DNA from: Gimibacter soli
Lineage (GTDB): Bacteria > Pseudomonadota > Alphaproteobacteria > Sphingomonadales > Kordiimonadaceae
Length of the DNA stretch: 64,000 bases
NCBI RefSeq assembly: GCF_028463845.1
Contig: NZ_CP116805.1
Location: 496,001-560,000, forward strand
Reading direction: 5' to 3'
The position numbers and the translations under genes were made by a program. Numbering within the stretch: position 1 is the first letter of the stretch; each line of letters starts with the position of its first letter. The notes under the pieces were generated by a model. That model made no database searches. It had not been told where the DNA came from and worked only from the letters and a program-made list of their open reading frames with translations. Positions 1 through 7,331 of the stretch are shown here, piece by piece.

Positions 1-206
1 TCGCCGACCGGCGGGTCAAAGGGCAGCGAATACTGATTGTAGCCATAGGCGAATTTCGCCACGAAAATCCGGTCACCAACCTCAAGCGTCGGCTCCATCG
101 AGCCAGATGGAATATGGAAGCTGGCCCAGCCTACCGTTGTGAAAATCACATAGAAGAAGATGATTCCAAGGATGTCCTTGATGAAGGCTTTTGCCTCGTG
201 CGCCAT
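1..206 (-). CDS. lepB: Signal peptidase I, N-terminal part (cut by window edge)
   Basis: First 68 residues of the membrane-bound serine protease that removes signal peptides from exported preproteins on the periplasmic face of the inner membrane. One hydrophobic segment lies at about residues 11-28. It is followed directly by the box SGSMEPTL, whose Ser36 is the expected nucleophile. The catalytic Lys region would lie beyond the left edge, so the gene is partial only because of the window boundary. The ATG at 206 has just a weak purine-rich stretch ahead of it, but it gives a normal short cytoplasmic N-terminus. The gene is divergent from dnaK. Family assignment is secure from the Ser box. 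Confidence 0.9.
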   Translation of the reverse strand, partial: MAHEAKAFIKDILGIIFFYVIFTTVGWASFHIPSGSMEPTLEVGDRIFVAKFAYGYNQYSLPFDPPVG

Positions 207-338
207 GCAAATATCCGCTTCTTGTCAATCGGTGGGGCGGGGCAGAAGCGCCACCCGGATGTGTTCTGCCAGATAGATAAGCCGCCCTTATCCGGCGTTT
301 CAAGCACGGAATGGTTCTAAAATTTCTCTTTCACCTGC

Positions 339-370
339 CTTGCGGCGCCGGAAAGCCGCGCCTATATAGG
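339..370 (+). promoter_or_regulatory. Candidate heat-shock (RpoH-type) promoter of dnaK
   Basis: CTTG at 339-342, an 18-base spacer, then CCTATATAG at 361-369. This fits the alphaproteobacterial RpoH pattern CTTG-N17/18-CYTATNT at every defined position. It lies about 110 bases ahead of dnaK, the classic RpoH target. A second copy with the same spacing precedes hslV. Seen directly in the sequence; function inferred. Confidence 0.7.
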
Positions 371-480
371 CCCTGAACGGAAAGCGCAGGCCGCTTTCCA
401 GTATCTGCAAAGCCCGGAGAGACCGGACAATCGGCGCCTGATAGGGCCGCGTCCGGCCGGCTGAAAGGGAAGAGGACAAA

Positions 481-2400
481 ATGGCAAAAGTAATCGGTAT
501 CGACCTCGGCACCACCAACAGCTGCGTCGCCATCATGGACGGCGCCAAGCCGAAGGTTATTGAAAACTCGGAAGGCGCACGCACCACGCCTTCGATGGTC
601 GCTTTCACAAACGAAGACGAGCGTCTCGTCGGTCAGGCTGCAAAGCGCCAGGCGGTGACGAACCCCGTGAACACCCTGTTCGCGATCAAGCGCCTCATTG
701 GCCGCACCTACGACGACCCGACCACCCAGAAAGACAAGGGCATGGTGCCCTACAATATCGTCAAGTCGCCGAACGGCGATGCCTGGGTCGAGGTCAACAG
801 CGAAAAATACAGCCCGAGCCAGATCTCGGCCATGATCCTTCAGAAGATGAAGGAAACGGCTGAAAGCTATCTTGGTGAAGATGTGACGCAGGCGGTGATC
901 ACCGTTCCCGCTTACTTCAACGACGCCCAGCGCCAGGCCACCAAAGACGCCGGCAAGATCGCGGGCCTTGAAGTGCTGCGTATCATCAACGAGCCGACGG
1001 CAGCCGCCCTCGCCTACGGCCTTGAAAAAGACGACGGCCACACGATCGCAGTCTTCGACCTTGGCGGCGGTACTTTCGACGTATCGGTCCTCGAGATCGG
1101 TGACGGCGTGTTTGAAGTGAAGTCGACGAACGGCGATACGTTCCTCGGCGGTGAAGACTTCGACATGCGCCTCGTTGATTATCTCGCTGACGAGTTCAAG
1201 AAAGAGAACGGCATCGATCTGCGCACCGACCGCATGGCGCTGCAGCGCCTCAAGGAAGCGGCCGAGAAAGCCAAGATCGAACTGTCGACCGCACAGCAGA
1301 CCGAAATCAACCTGCCCTTCATCACTGCAGATGCCTCGGGTCCGAAGCACCTTCAGCTGAAGCTGACGCGTGCCAAGCTCGAAAGCCTTGTTGAAGACCT
1401 GATCAAGCGTACGCTGGAGCCCTGCAAGAAAGCCCTCAAGGACGCGGGTCTCAAGGCTGGCGATATCCAGGACGTGGTTCTCGTGGGCGGCATGACCCGC
1501 ATGCCCAAGATCCAGGAAGTTGTGAAGGAATTCTTCGGCCGCGAACCCCACAAGGGTGTGAACCCGGATGAAGTGGTGGCCATGGGTGCTGCCATTCAGG
1601 CGGGCGTCCTGCAAGGCGACGTGAAAGACGTTCTCCTTCTCGACGTGACCCCGCTGTCGCTTGGTATCGAAACGCTTGGCGGCGTGTTTACCCGCCTTAT
1701 CGAGCGCAACACCACGATCCCGACCAAGAAGAGCCAGATCTTCTCGACCGCTGAAGACAACCAGAATGCGGTAACGATCCGGGTCTTCCAGGGCGAGCGC
1801 GAAATGGCAGCGGACAACAAGCTCCTCGGCCAGTTCGACCTTCTGGGTATTCCGGCCGCGCCGCGCGGTGTGCCGCAGATCGAGGTAACCTTCGATATCG
1901 ACGCCAACGGCATCGTGAATGTGTCGGCGAAGGACAAGGGCACCGGCAAGGAACAGCAGATCAAGATCCAGGCGTCGGGCGGCCTTTCGGACGCTGACAT
2001 CGACAAAATGGTGAAAGACGCTGAAGCCAATGCAGAAGCCGACAAGAAGCGCCGCGAGCTTGTGGAAGTGAAGAACCAGGCGGAAGCCCTTACCCACTCC
2101 ACCGAGAAGACGCTTTCCGAGAACAAGGACAAGATCGCCGACGCCGACAAGAAGCCGGTTGAAGATGCGATTGCGGCCCTGCGCGGTGTGCTCGATAGCG
2201 AAGACGCCGATGCGATCCGCCAGAAAACCGAAGCCCTGGCTCAGGTTGCCATGAAGCTTGGCGAGCAGATCTACAAGGCGGACGCTGAAGGCGGCGCTGC
2301 GGCTGGTGGTGCGAAAGCCGCCGGTGCAGACGAAGCCGAAGGCGGCGACGATGTTGTCGATGTGGACTTTGAAGAAGTCGACGAGAACAACAAAAAGTAA
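481..2400 (+). CDS. dnaK: Molecular chaperone DnaK (Hsp70)
   Basis: A 639-residue cytoplasmic Hsp70 that binds exposed hydrophobic peptides in an ATP-controlled cycle with DnaJ and GrpE. The nucleotide-binding domain occupies about residues 1-380, with the phosphate-1 motif GIDLGTTNS near residue 6 and [10 protein letters not shown] near 195. The substrate-binding beta domain follows at about 390-505. A helical lid and a Gly/Ala-rich acidic tail end in the EEVDENNKK terminus typical of bacterial DnaK. Length is normal. The start has a strong Shine-Dalgarno GGGAAGAGG just upstream. It is followed by dnaJ after a 124-base gap containing hairpins, and preceded by a heat-shock-type promoter. Confidence 0.98.
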   Translation: MAKVIGIDLGTTNSCVAIMDGAKPKVIENSEGARTTPSMVAFTNEDERLVGQAAKRQAVTNPVNTLFAIKRLIGRTYDDPTTQKDKGMVPYNIVKSPNGDAWVEVNSEKYSPSQISAMILQKMKETAESYLGEDVTQAVITVPAYFNDAQRQATKDAGKIAGLEVLRIINEPTAAALAYGLEKDDGHTIAVFDLGGGTFDVSVLEIGDGVFEVKSTNGDTFLGGEDFDMRLVDYLADEFKKENGIDLRTDRMALQRLKEAAEKAKIELSTAQQTEINLPFITADASGPKHLQLKLTRAKLESLVEDLIKRTLEPCKKALKDAGLKAGDIQDVVLVGGMTRMPKIQEVVKEFFGREPHKGVNPDEVVAMGAAIQAGVLQGDVKDVLLLDVTPLSLGIETLGGVFTRLIERNTTIPTKKSQIFSTAEDNQNAVTIRVFQGEREMAADNKLLGQFDLLGIPAAPRGVPQIEVTFDIDANGIVNVSAKDKGTGKEQQIKIQASGGLSDADIDKMVKDAEANAEADKKRRELVEVKNQAEALTHSTEKTLSENKDKIADADKKPVEDAIAALRGVLDSEDADAIRQKTEALAQVAMKLGEQIYKADAEGGAAAGGAKAAGADEAEGGDDVVDVDFEEVDENNKK

Positions 2401-2403
2401 CAG

Positions 2404-2477
2404 CACCCTGAATTGAAGGGTGAAAGACAAGGGGCGCTTGCCGGACCATTGCAATAGGCAAGACCTGGCAGCGCCCC
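2404..2477 (+). promoter_or_regulatory. Hairpins in the dnaK-dnaJ intercistronic region
   Basis: A small stem CACCCT/AGGGTG (2404-2409 with 2417-2422) is followed by a larger nested structure. Its outer arms are GGGGCGC/GCGCCCC (2431-2437 with 2471-2477) and its inner arms CTTGCC/GGCAAG (2437-2442 with 2457-2462). A short T-containing tract follows (TTGCTTTT). This could be a leaky terminator or processing site that lowers dnaJ relative to dnaK. The structure is visible; the role is inference. Confidence 0.5.
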
Positions 2478-2524
2478 ATTGCTTTTGACAATACGACCCT
2501 TCGGCCAAGACGGAGAAGACCGAC

Positions 2525-3667
2525 GTGGCGAAGCAAGACTATTATGACCTTCTGGGGGTCGGCCGTGATGCCGATGCGGACGCGCTGAAGAAAGCCTTCC
2601 GCAAGGCGGCGATGCAATATCACCCTGACCGCAATCCGGGCGATGCGTCGGCCGAACAGAAGTTCAAGGAAATCAACGAAGCCTACGATGTCCTGAAGGA
2701 CCCCGAGAAGCGCGCGGCTTATGACCGGTACGGTCACGCAGCGTTCGAGGGCGGCATGGGCGGTGGCCCGGGCGGCCATGGCGGCGCCGGCTTCAATGTG
2801 AACGACATTTTCGAAGAATTCTTCGGCGATTTCATGGGCGGCGGCGGGCGTGGCTCGCGGCGTGGCGGCGGCGGCAATGGCCGCGGCGCCGACATGCGCT
2901 TCAACATGGAAATCAGCCTTGAGGATGCCTACCACGGCAAAACGACGACGATCACGGTACCCAGCAGCGAAGCCTGCGGCCCGTGCGAAGGGTCGGGGGC
3001 AGCCCCGGGCACAGCGCCCGAGGTGTGCGACACCTGTAACGGCGCCGGCAAGATCCGCACCACGCAGGGCTTTTTCATGGTGGAACGCACCTGCCCCAAA
3101 TGCCAGGGCGCGGGCCGTGTGATCACCAAGCCGTGCAAGGCCTGTCACGGCGCCGGCAAGGTGGCGAAGGAAAGCACGCTCGAGGTGAAGATTCCGCAGG
3201 GCGTGGAAGACGGCACCCGCATCCGCCTTTCCGGCAAGGGCGAGGCCGGCACGCGCGGGGCACCGCCCGGCGACCTTTACATCTTCCTCAGCGTGAAGCC
3301 GCACCCGTTGTTCCGGCGTGACCGCGACATGCTCTATTGCCAGGTCCCGATCCCGCTGACGACCGCGGCATTGGGCGGCACCATCGAGGTGCCCGTGGTG
3401 GATGGCAGCCGCGCACGGATCAAGATCCCCGAGGGCACCCAGTCGGGCAAGCAGTTCCGCCTGCGCGGCAAGGGCATGCCGGAGCTGAACGGCGGCTATA
3501 CCGGCGACATGATCATCGAAACGGTGGTCGAAACCCCGGTCAACCTGTCGAAGCGCCAGCGCGAAATTCTGGAAGAGTTTGCCGATATTTCGGGGGACGA
3601 TGTCTCGCCCCGCTCGCAAGGCTTTTTCGCTAAGGTCAAAGATCTCTGGGATGATCTGACCGAATAG
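2525..3667 (+). CDS. dnaJ: Chaperone DnaJ (Hsp40), type I
   Basis: A 380-residue co-chaperone that delivers substrates to DnaK and stimulates its ATPase. The J domain occupies about residues 1-70 and carries the HPD motif (YHPDRNP near 35). A Gly-rich linker spans about 75-125. Next is the zinc domain with four repeats of the CxxCxGxG type ([32 protein letters not shown]; about 156-220). The C-terminal substrate-binding domains follow. The GTG start is supported by GGAGAAG about 8 bases upstream and by the family N-terminus [11 protein letters not shown]. It follows dnaK in the usual order. Confidence 0.97.
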   Translation: MAKQDYYDLLGVGRDADADALKKAFRKAAMQYHPDRNPGDASAEQKFKEINEAYDVLKDPEKRAAYDRYGHAAFEGGMGGGPGGHGGAGFNVNDIFEEFFGDFMGGGGRGSRRGGGGNGRGADMRFNMEISLEDAYHGKTTTITVPSSEACGPCEGSGAAPGTAPEVCDTCNGAGKIRTTQGFFMVERTCPKCQGAGRVITKPCKACHGAGKVAKESTLEVKIPQGVEDGTRIRLSGKGEAGTRGAPPGDLYIFLSVKPHPLFRRDRDMLYCQVPIPLTTAALGGTIEVPVVDGSRARIKIPEGTQSGKQFRLRGKGMPELNGGYTGDMIIETVVETPVNLSKRQREILEEFADISGDDVSPRSQGFFAKVKDLWDDLTE

Positions 3668-3684
3668 AAAACGGGAGAATTGCC

Positions 3685-3954
3685 ATGAAACTTGCGCCGG
3701 TCCTGCTTCTTATGATGCTGTCGGCGTGTGCCGTGGCCGATCCTTCCGTTTCAACCAGCGAAACAGCCCCCGGATTCTTCTGGGGGCTTCTTCATGGCTT
3801 CATCGCGCCCTTTGCCTTCATCGGCAGCCTGTTTTCCGACGATATCGCCGTTTACAGCGTGCCCAACAGCGGCGGCTGGTATGATGCCGGTTTCATCATC
3901 GGCTTCCTGTCGATGGCAGGGGGCGGCGGGAAGGCGTCCCGGCGCAAGGGCTGA
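3685..3954 (+). CDS. Small predicted lipoprotein of unknown function
   Basis: An 89-residue protein with a signal peptide ending in the lipobox LSAC (Cys15), so probably lipid-anchored. It has two hydrophobic stretches (FFWGLLHGFIAPFAFIGSLF and a later GFIIGFLSM segment), a motif VPNSGGWYDAGF, and a Lys/Arg-rich C-terminus. Short lipoproteins with a similar plan (GFW-GLxHGF, then NxGGWYxxGF) occur widely in bacteria without a known function; this is recalled, not checked. It starts 17 bases after dnaJ with a GGGAGAA Shine-Dalgarno, so it may be cotranscribed with the chaperones. It is convergent with the TetR gene. Confidence 0.75.
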   Translation: MKLAPVLLLMMLSACAVADPSVSTSETAPGFFWGLLHGFIAPFAFIGSLFSDDIAVYSVPNSGGWYDAGFIIGFLSMAGGGGKASRRKG

Positions 3955-3956
3955 TC

Positions 3957-4574
3957 TCAGGCGAGATAGCCCGCCACCAGCCTGATCATTTCATCGACCA
4001 GCACTTCGGCGCGGGCTTCGTCCTGCTCCTCGATGGCCTGATCGGTCAGCACAGAAATTGCGGCCGTCAAGGTGCGGACCTGCGCTTCCAGCCGGTCGGC
4101 CGGCGGAGTGCGGTCGGTTTTGGCCAGTGCTTCGCGGATCAGCCGGTCCAGCCAGCTGCCGGGCTTCGGGATCGTGTTCCACAGCGGCTGGGTGCTGTTT
4201 TCATAGCGTGTCAACCGGCGGAAGGTCGGGTGGGCGCGGGCCGCAGCCCAGAAGCTTTTGATCAGATGACGGTTGGTGACGCTCCAGTCCGAATGCTCGC
4301 CGATGCGCTGCAGTTCGTTCGCCACCACCTGCATCACCTCGTCATGGGCGCGCTCGCGCAGCACCTCGAGGATCGAATCAAGGCTTTCGAAATACTGGTA
4401 AACCGAGCCCACCGGCACACCCGCCTCGCGCGCGATGGCGGTGGTGGAAAGGGCAGCGGTTTCTGCCTCCGGGGATGCCACCAGCAGCCGTTCTGTTGCT
4501 TCGATCAGGGCATTGACCCGGGCTTTGGCGCGAGCCTGCCGGGGTTCCTTGCGGATAGCGGTGCGCGTTGTCAC
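3957..4574 (-). CDS. TetR/AcrR family transcriptional regulator
   Basis: A 205-residue one-component repressor-type protein. The N-terminal helix-turn-helix spans about residues 40-70 (LSTTAIAREAGVPVGSVYQY), followed by an all-helical ligand-binding region with no recognisable effector signature. I prefer the GTG at 4574 because AAGGAAAACAG lies just upstream; an ATG at 4619 would add 15 residues but has no good ribosome-binding site. The gene is divergent from the beta-helix/cytochrome/TonB receptor block, with palindromes between them, so it is a likely local regulator of that block. The ligand is unknown. Confidence 0.88.
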   Translation of the reverse strand: MTTRTAIRKEPRQARAKARVNALIEATERLLVASPEAETAALSTTAIAREAGVPVGSVYQYFESLDSILEVLRERAHDEVMQVVANELQRIGEHSDWSVTNRHLIKSFWAAARAHPTFRRLTRYENSTQPLWNTIPKPGSWLDRLIREALAKTDRTPPADRLEAQVRTLTAAISVLTDQAIEEQDEARAEVLVDEMIRLVAGYLA

Positions 4575-4647
4575 CTGTTTTCCTTCTTGTTGCGCTGCCC
4601 ACTGTATGGGGTGCGACATGCCGCCAGTCTAGCCAAATCGGCAAAAA

Positions 4648-4684
4648 ATGAAATCGTTTCATCTTTTTCTTGACGGACCGGTCC
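4648..4684. promoter_or_regulatory. Candidate operators between the TetR gene and the beta-helix gene
   Basis: Two palindromes lie in the divergent intergenic region. ATGAAA-TCG-TTTCAT occupies 4648-4662, and the perfect 10-bp GGACCGGTCC occupies 4675-4684. A TTGAC element (4670-4674), a possible -35 box, touches the second. GACCGGTC-type palindromes over a -35 box are common for TetR-family operators. No convincing -10 element was found at the right spacing. Binding is inferred. Confidence 0.5.
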
Positions 4685-4769
4685 AGAATAGGCAGCCTTG
4701 ACGCATCGGACATCGGGCTCCGGCGGGATCATGCCGGGGGGCGTGTTTATTTGTGCGACGAGGGGACCC

Positions 4770-6053
4770 ATGAACATCATTTTCAAATCGGCGGCGGTAG
4801 CCCTGTGCCTTGGCACCAGCGCGCTCGCCTGGGCGCAGGCGGAAACCGAAACGGCGCCGGCAGCAACAGAAGAAGCGGCGATGGCGGACAATGTGATCCG
4901 CGTCGTTCCCGGCGAAAACGCCCAGGAAGACATTCAGGAAGCCCTGATCCTTGCCGAACCGGGCAGCGTGATCGAGCTTGGTGCCGGCATTTATAACCTG
5001 ACGGGCGCCTTGTCGCTTGACGTGCCGAACATCACGCTGCGTGGTGCGGGCATGGATCAGACGATCCTGTCGTTCAAGGGCCAGACGACCGGCTCCGAAG
5101 GCCTGCTCGTCACCGCGGGTGGCGCCTGGATCGAAAATCTGGCGATCGAGGACACTCCCGGCGACGGTATCAAGGCCAAGGGTGTTGACCAGATCACCTT
5201 CAAGGATGTCCGCGTTGAATGGACCCGCGGGCCCAACGCCGAAAACGGCGCTTACGGCCTGTATCCGGTGGAATCGAAGAATGTGCTGATCGACGGCGCG
5301 GTCGTGCGCGGTGCGTCAGACGCCGGCATTTACGTGGGCCAAAGCCAGCAGATCATCGTGCGCAACAGCCGCGCCGAGTTCAATGTGGCGGGTATCGAGA
5401 TCGAAAACTGCTATTTCGCCGATGTTTACGACAATGTTGCCACGCGCAACACCGGCGGCATCCTGATCTTCGACATGCCGAACCTGCCCCAGAAGGGCGG
5501 CCATTCGATCCGCATTTACAATAACAAGTCGTTTGCCAACGACACCGCCAACTTCGCCCCTCCGGGCAACGTAGTGGGCAGCGTGCCGCGCGGTACTGGC
5601 CTCATCGTGATGGCGAACCACGATGTCGAGGTTTATGACAACGAGTTTTACGACAATGCCTCGATCAACGTGTCGGTGAACGCTTATCAGCGCGATTACA
5701 ACGACCCGGAATTCGACCCGCTGCCGCGCAACATCTATATCCACGATAACACCTATGGCCGCGCGGGCTGGGACCCGGACAAGGCGGTCAAGGATCTGGT
5801 GGCACCGCTCACCGGCACGCCGATCCCCGATATCGTCTGGGATGGTGCTGTGGATGGCATCTGGGCCGCTTTCTTCGGCGCTGACGAAGGCAAGGGCGTC
5901 TATGTGAAGGAAGCGGCTACCGTGAAGGTCGCGAACCTCAATGTGGTGCGTGACATGATCCTGCCGTGGGATGTGTCGCCGACCTTCGAGCTTGAGGAAT
6001 ATCAAGGGACCCTGCCGCCGCGTGACGCGGTCAAGCTGCCGCAGGACAAGTGA
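4770..6053 (+). CDS. Secreted parallel beta-helix repeat protein (TIGR03805-like)
   Basis: A 427-residue protein with a cleavable signal peptide ending near ALAWAQA (residues 1-24). A right-handed parallel beta-helix follows, with successive coils of the NosD/pectin-lyase type, for example ITLRGAGMDQTILSF, VLIDGAVVRGASDAGIYVG, IIVRNSRAEFNVAGIEIEN and VEVYDNEFYDNASINVSV. It ends in a non-repetitive C-terminal region. I start at 4770 because GAGGGGA precedes that ATG and it begins a proper signal peptide. As I recall, TIGR03805 proteins regularly pair with a diheme cytochrome family (TIGR03806), exactly as here. Function of the pair is unknown. Location is probably periplasm or cell surface. 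Confidence 0.85.
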   Translation: MNIIFKSAAVALCLGTSALAWAQAETETAPAATEEAAMADNVIRVVPGENAQEDIQEALILAEPGSVIELGAGIYNLTGALSLDVPNITLRGAGMDQTILSFKGQTTGSEGLLVTAGGAWIENLAIEDTPGDGIKAKGVDQITFKDVRVEWTRGPNAENGAYGLYPVESKNVLIDGAVVRGASDAGIYVGQSQQIIVRNSRAEFNVAGIEIENCYFADVYDNVATRNTGGILIFDMPNLPQKGGHSIRIYNNKSFANDTANFAPPGNVVGSVPRGTGLIVMANHDVEVYDNEFYDNASINVSVNAYQRDYNDPEFDPLPRNIYIHDNTYGRAGWDPDKAVKDLVAPLTGTPIPDIVWDGAVDGIWAAFFGADEGKGVYVKEAATVKVANLNVVRDMILPWDVSPTFELEEYQGTLPPRDAVKLPQDK

Positions 6054-6061
6054 TGAAGGCG

Positions 6062-6092
6062 GGGTCTGCCCTGTCCGGCAGGCCCTGTTTTC
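6062..6092 (+). terminator. Hairpin with short T tract between the beta-helix and cytochrome genes
   Basis: GGGTCTGCC (6062-6070) pairs with GGCAGGCCC (6077-6085), one G-U pair included, around a CTGTCC loop. TGTTTTC follows. It resembles a weak intrinsic terminator or attenuator inside an otherwise codirectional gene pair. It may set the ratio of the two products. Confidence 0.5.
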
Positions 6093-6122
6093 AGCGAGTA
6101 GGGATGTGAAGAGGAACGCGTA

Positions 6123-7178
6123 ATGAGGCGTCTTTTCGGGCTTTTGACGGTGATTTCAGCGATGTTCGCGCTTTCGGGCGCGGCGGCTGCCGTCAATGAC
6201 GCCGTGTTGATGGCAAAGCGCCCGGCAAAGCTTCTGTCGGACTATGGCCTTTTTGCCGACGGGGCGGCGCAGGTGCCGGGCGAACGGGTGGTGGCCTATG
6301 ACCTGATCAGCCCGCTGTTCACCGATTATGCCCACAAGTTCCGCTTCATCTATGTGCCTGAAGGCAAGACGGCGGCCTATGACGACACGGAAGTCCTTGA
6401 TTTCCCGGTCGGCAGCGCGCTTGTCAAAACCTTTGCCTATCCCGCCGATTTCCGCAAACCGGACGACAATATCCGCCTGCTTGAAACCCGCCTCCTGATC
6501 CATCAGGCCGAAGGCTGGGTCACTTGGGCCTATGTCTGGAACGAGGACCAGTCGGACGCCGTTTTGAAGGTCGCGGGCGCTACCATCCCGGTCAGCTGGA
6601 CGGACGAAAGCGGCGCCCCGCGCAGCATCCAGTATGTGGTGCCGAACAAGAACCAGTGCAAAGGCTGCCATGTGTTCGACAAGGCGGTTTCACCGATTGG
6701 CCCCAAGGCGCGGAACATGAACCGCGATAATGTTTATGCCGGTAACACGCAGAACCAGCTGGCACATCTTGCAGCCATCGGCTTCCTGACCGGCGCACCG
6801 TCGCCTGATCAGGCCCCGCGCGTCCCGGCACCGGATGACGCAGCGGCAAGCCTTGATGCGCGGGCACGGGCCTATCTTGATGTGAACTGTGCGCATTGCC
6901 ACCGCATGGAAGGGCCGGCCTCCACCTCGGGGCTGTTCCTCATTTACGGCGAAACACGCATGAACCAGGTGGGGCTGAAAAAGCGCCCCGTGGCGGCCGG
7001 CCGCGGCTCCGGTAACCTCGCCTATGACATTGATCCCGGTCATGCCGACCGGTCCATCATTCCGTTCCGTATGGAATCGGTCGATCCGGGTGTGATGATG
7101 CCCGAGCTCGGACGAACCGTCGCCCATGCGGAGGGGGTTAAACTGATTTCCGACTGGATCAACAGTATGAAGGAATAG
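6123..7178 (+). CDS. Diheme c-type cytochrome family protein (TIGR03806 / SO2930 type)
   Basis: A 351-residue exported protein with a signal peptide (about residues 1-22, ending SGAAAA). It has two heme c attachment sites, CKGCH at 179-183 and CAHCH at 256-260. The region before the first heme holds a conserved-looking block (YDLISPLFTDYAHKFRF). The C-terminus has a possible methionine ligand region (PGVMMPELG). The arrangement matches the family annotated as SO2930-type diheme cytochrome, known mainly as the partner of beta-helix proteins such as its upstream neighbour. It probably moves electrons in the periplasm; donor and acceptor are unknown. It is preceded by AGAGGAACGCGTA with good spacing. 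Confidence 0.85.
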   Translation: MRRLFGLLTVISAMFALSGAAAAVNDAVLMAKRPAKLLSDYGLFADGAAQVPGERVVAYDLISPLFTDYAHKFRFIYVPEGKTAAYDDTEVLDFPVGSALVKTFAYPADFRKPDDNIRLLETRLLIHQAEGWVTWAYVWNEDQSDAVLKVAGATIPVSWTDESGAPRSIQYVVPNKNQCKGCHVFDKAVSPIGPKARNMNRDNVYAGNTQNQLAHLAAIGFLTGAPSPDQAPRVPAPDDAAASLDARARAYLDVNCAHCHRMEGPASTSGLFLIYGETRMNQVGLKKRPVAAGRGSGNLAYDIDPGHADRSIIPFRMESVDPGVMMPELGRTVAHAEGVKLISDWINSMKE

Positions 7179-7213
7179 GCCTATCCGCTTCATAGATCCG
7201 GGGGGAATGAATA

Positions 7214-7264
7214 AAGGGCTTGCAGGCATATGGCTGCAAGCCCTTGTGGCCGTTCTGAGAACGG
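7214..7264 (+). promoter_or_regulatory. Perfect 12-bp hairpin plus a second palindrome ahead of the TonB receptor
   Basis: AAGGGCTTGCAG (7214-7225) and CTGCAAGCCCTT (7234-7245) form a perfect 12-bp stem with an 8-base loop. CCGTTCT-G-AGAACGG (7250-7264) follows directly; it is a near-symmetric 15-mer better read as a protein-binding site. There is no T run after the stem. It may be a 3'-end stabiliser for the cytochrome transcript combined with an operator for the receptor. Confidence 0.55.
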
Positions 7265-7331
7265 TTTGGCTAGGGAAAAGGGGCGGCAATTGAACAAGCA
7301 GCCCCGTAAAAAGGAAGCGGAGGGGAAACGC

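Noticed and set aside
331-2508. Long open frame of 725 codons on the minus strand across dnaK
   Set aside because: It is antisense to a perfect dnaK, has no recognisable family, and reflects high-GC codon usage leaving the opposite frame open. The same applies to the long antisense frames over leuS (23813-26416), ftsK (13519-16059) and purH (51557-53401).
4575-4619. ATG at 4619 as the start of the TetR regulator
   Set aside because: Its upstream sequence lacks a Shine-Dalgarno, whereas the GTG at 4574 has AAGGA at good spacing.
7230-7331. Upstream ATG at 7230 as the start of the TonB receptor
   Set aside because: It lies within the loop and stem of a perfect 12-bp hairpin and gives an atypical N-terminus; the ATG at 7332 has a strong ribosome-binding site and a good signal peptide.
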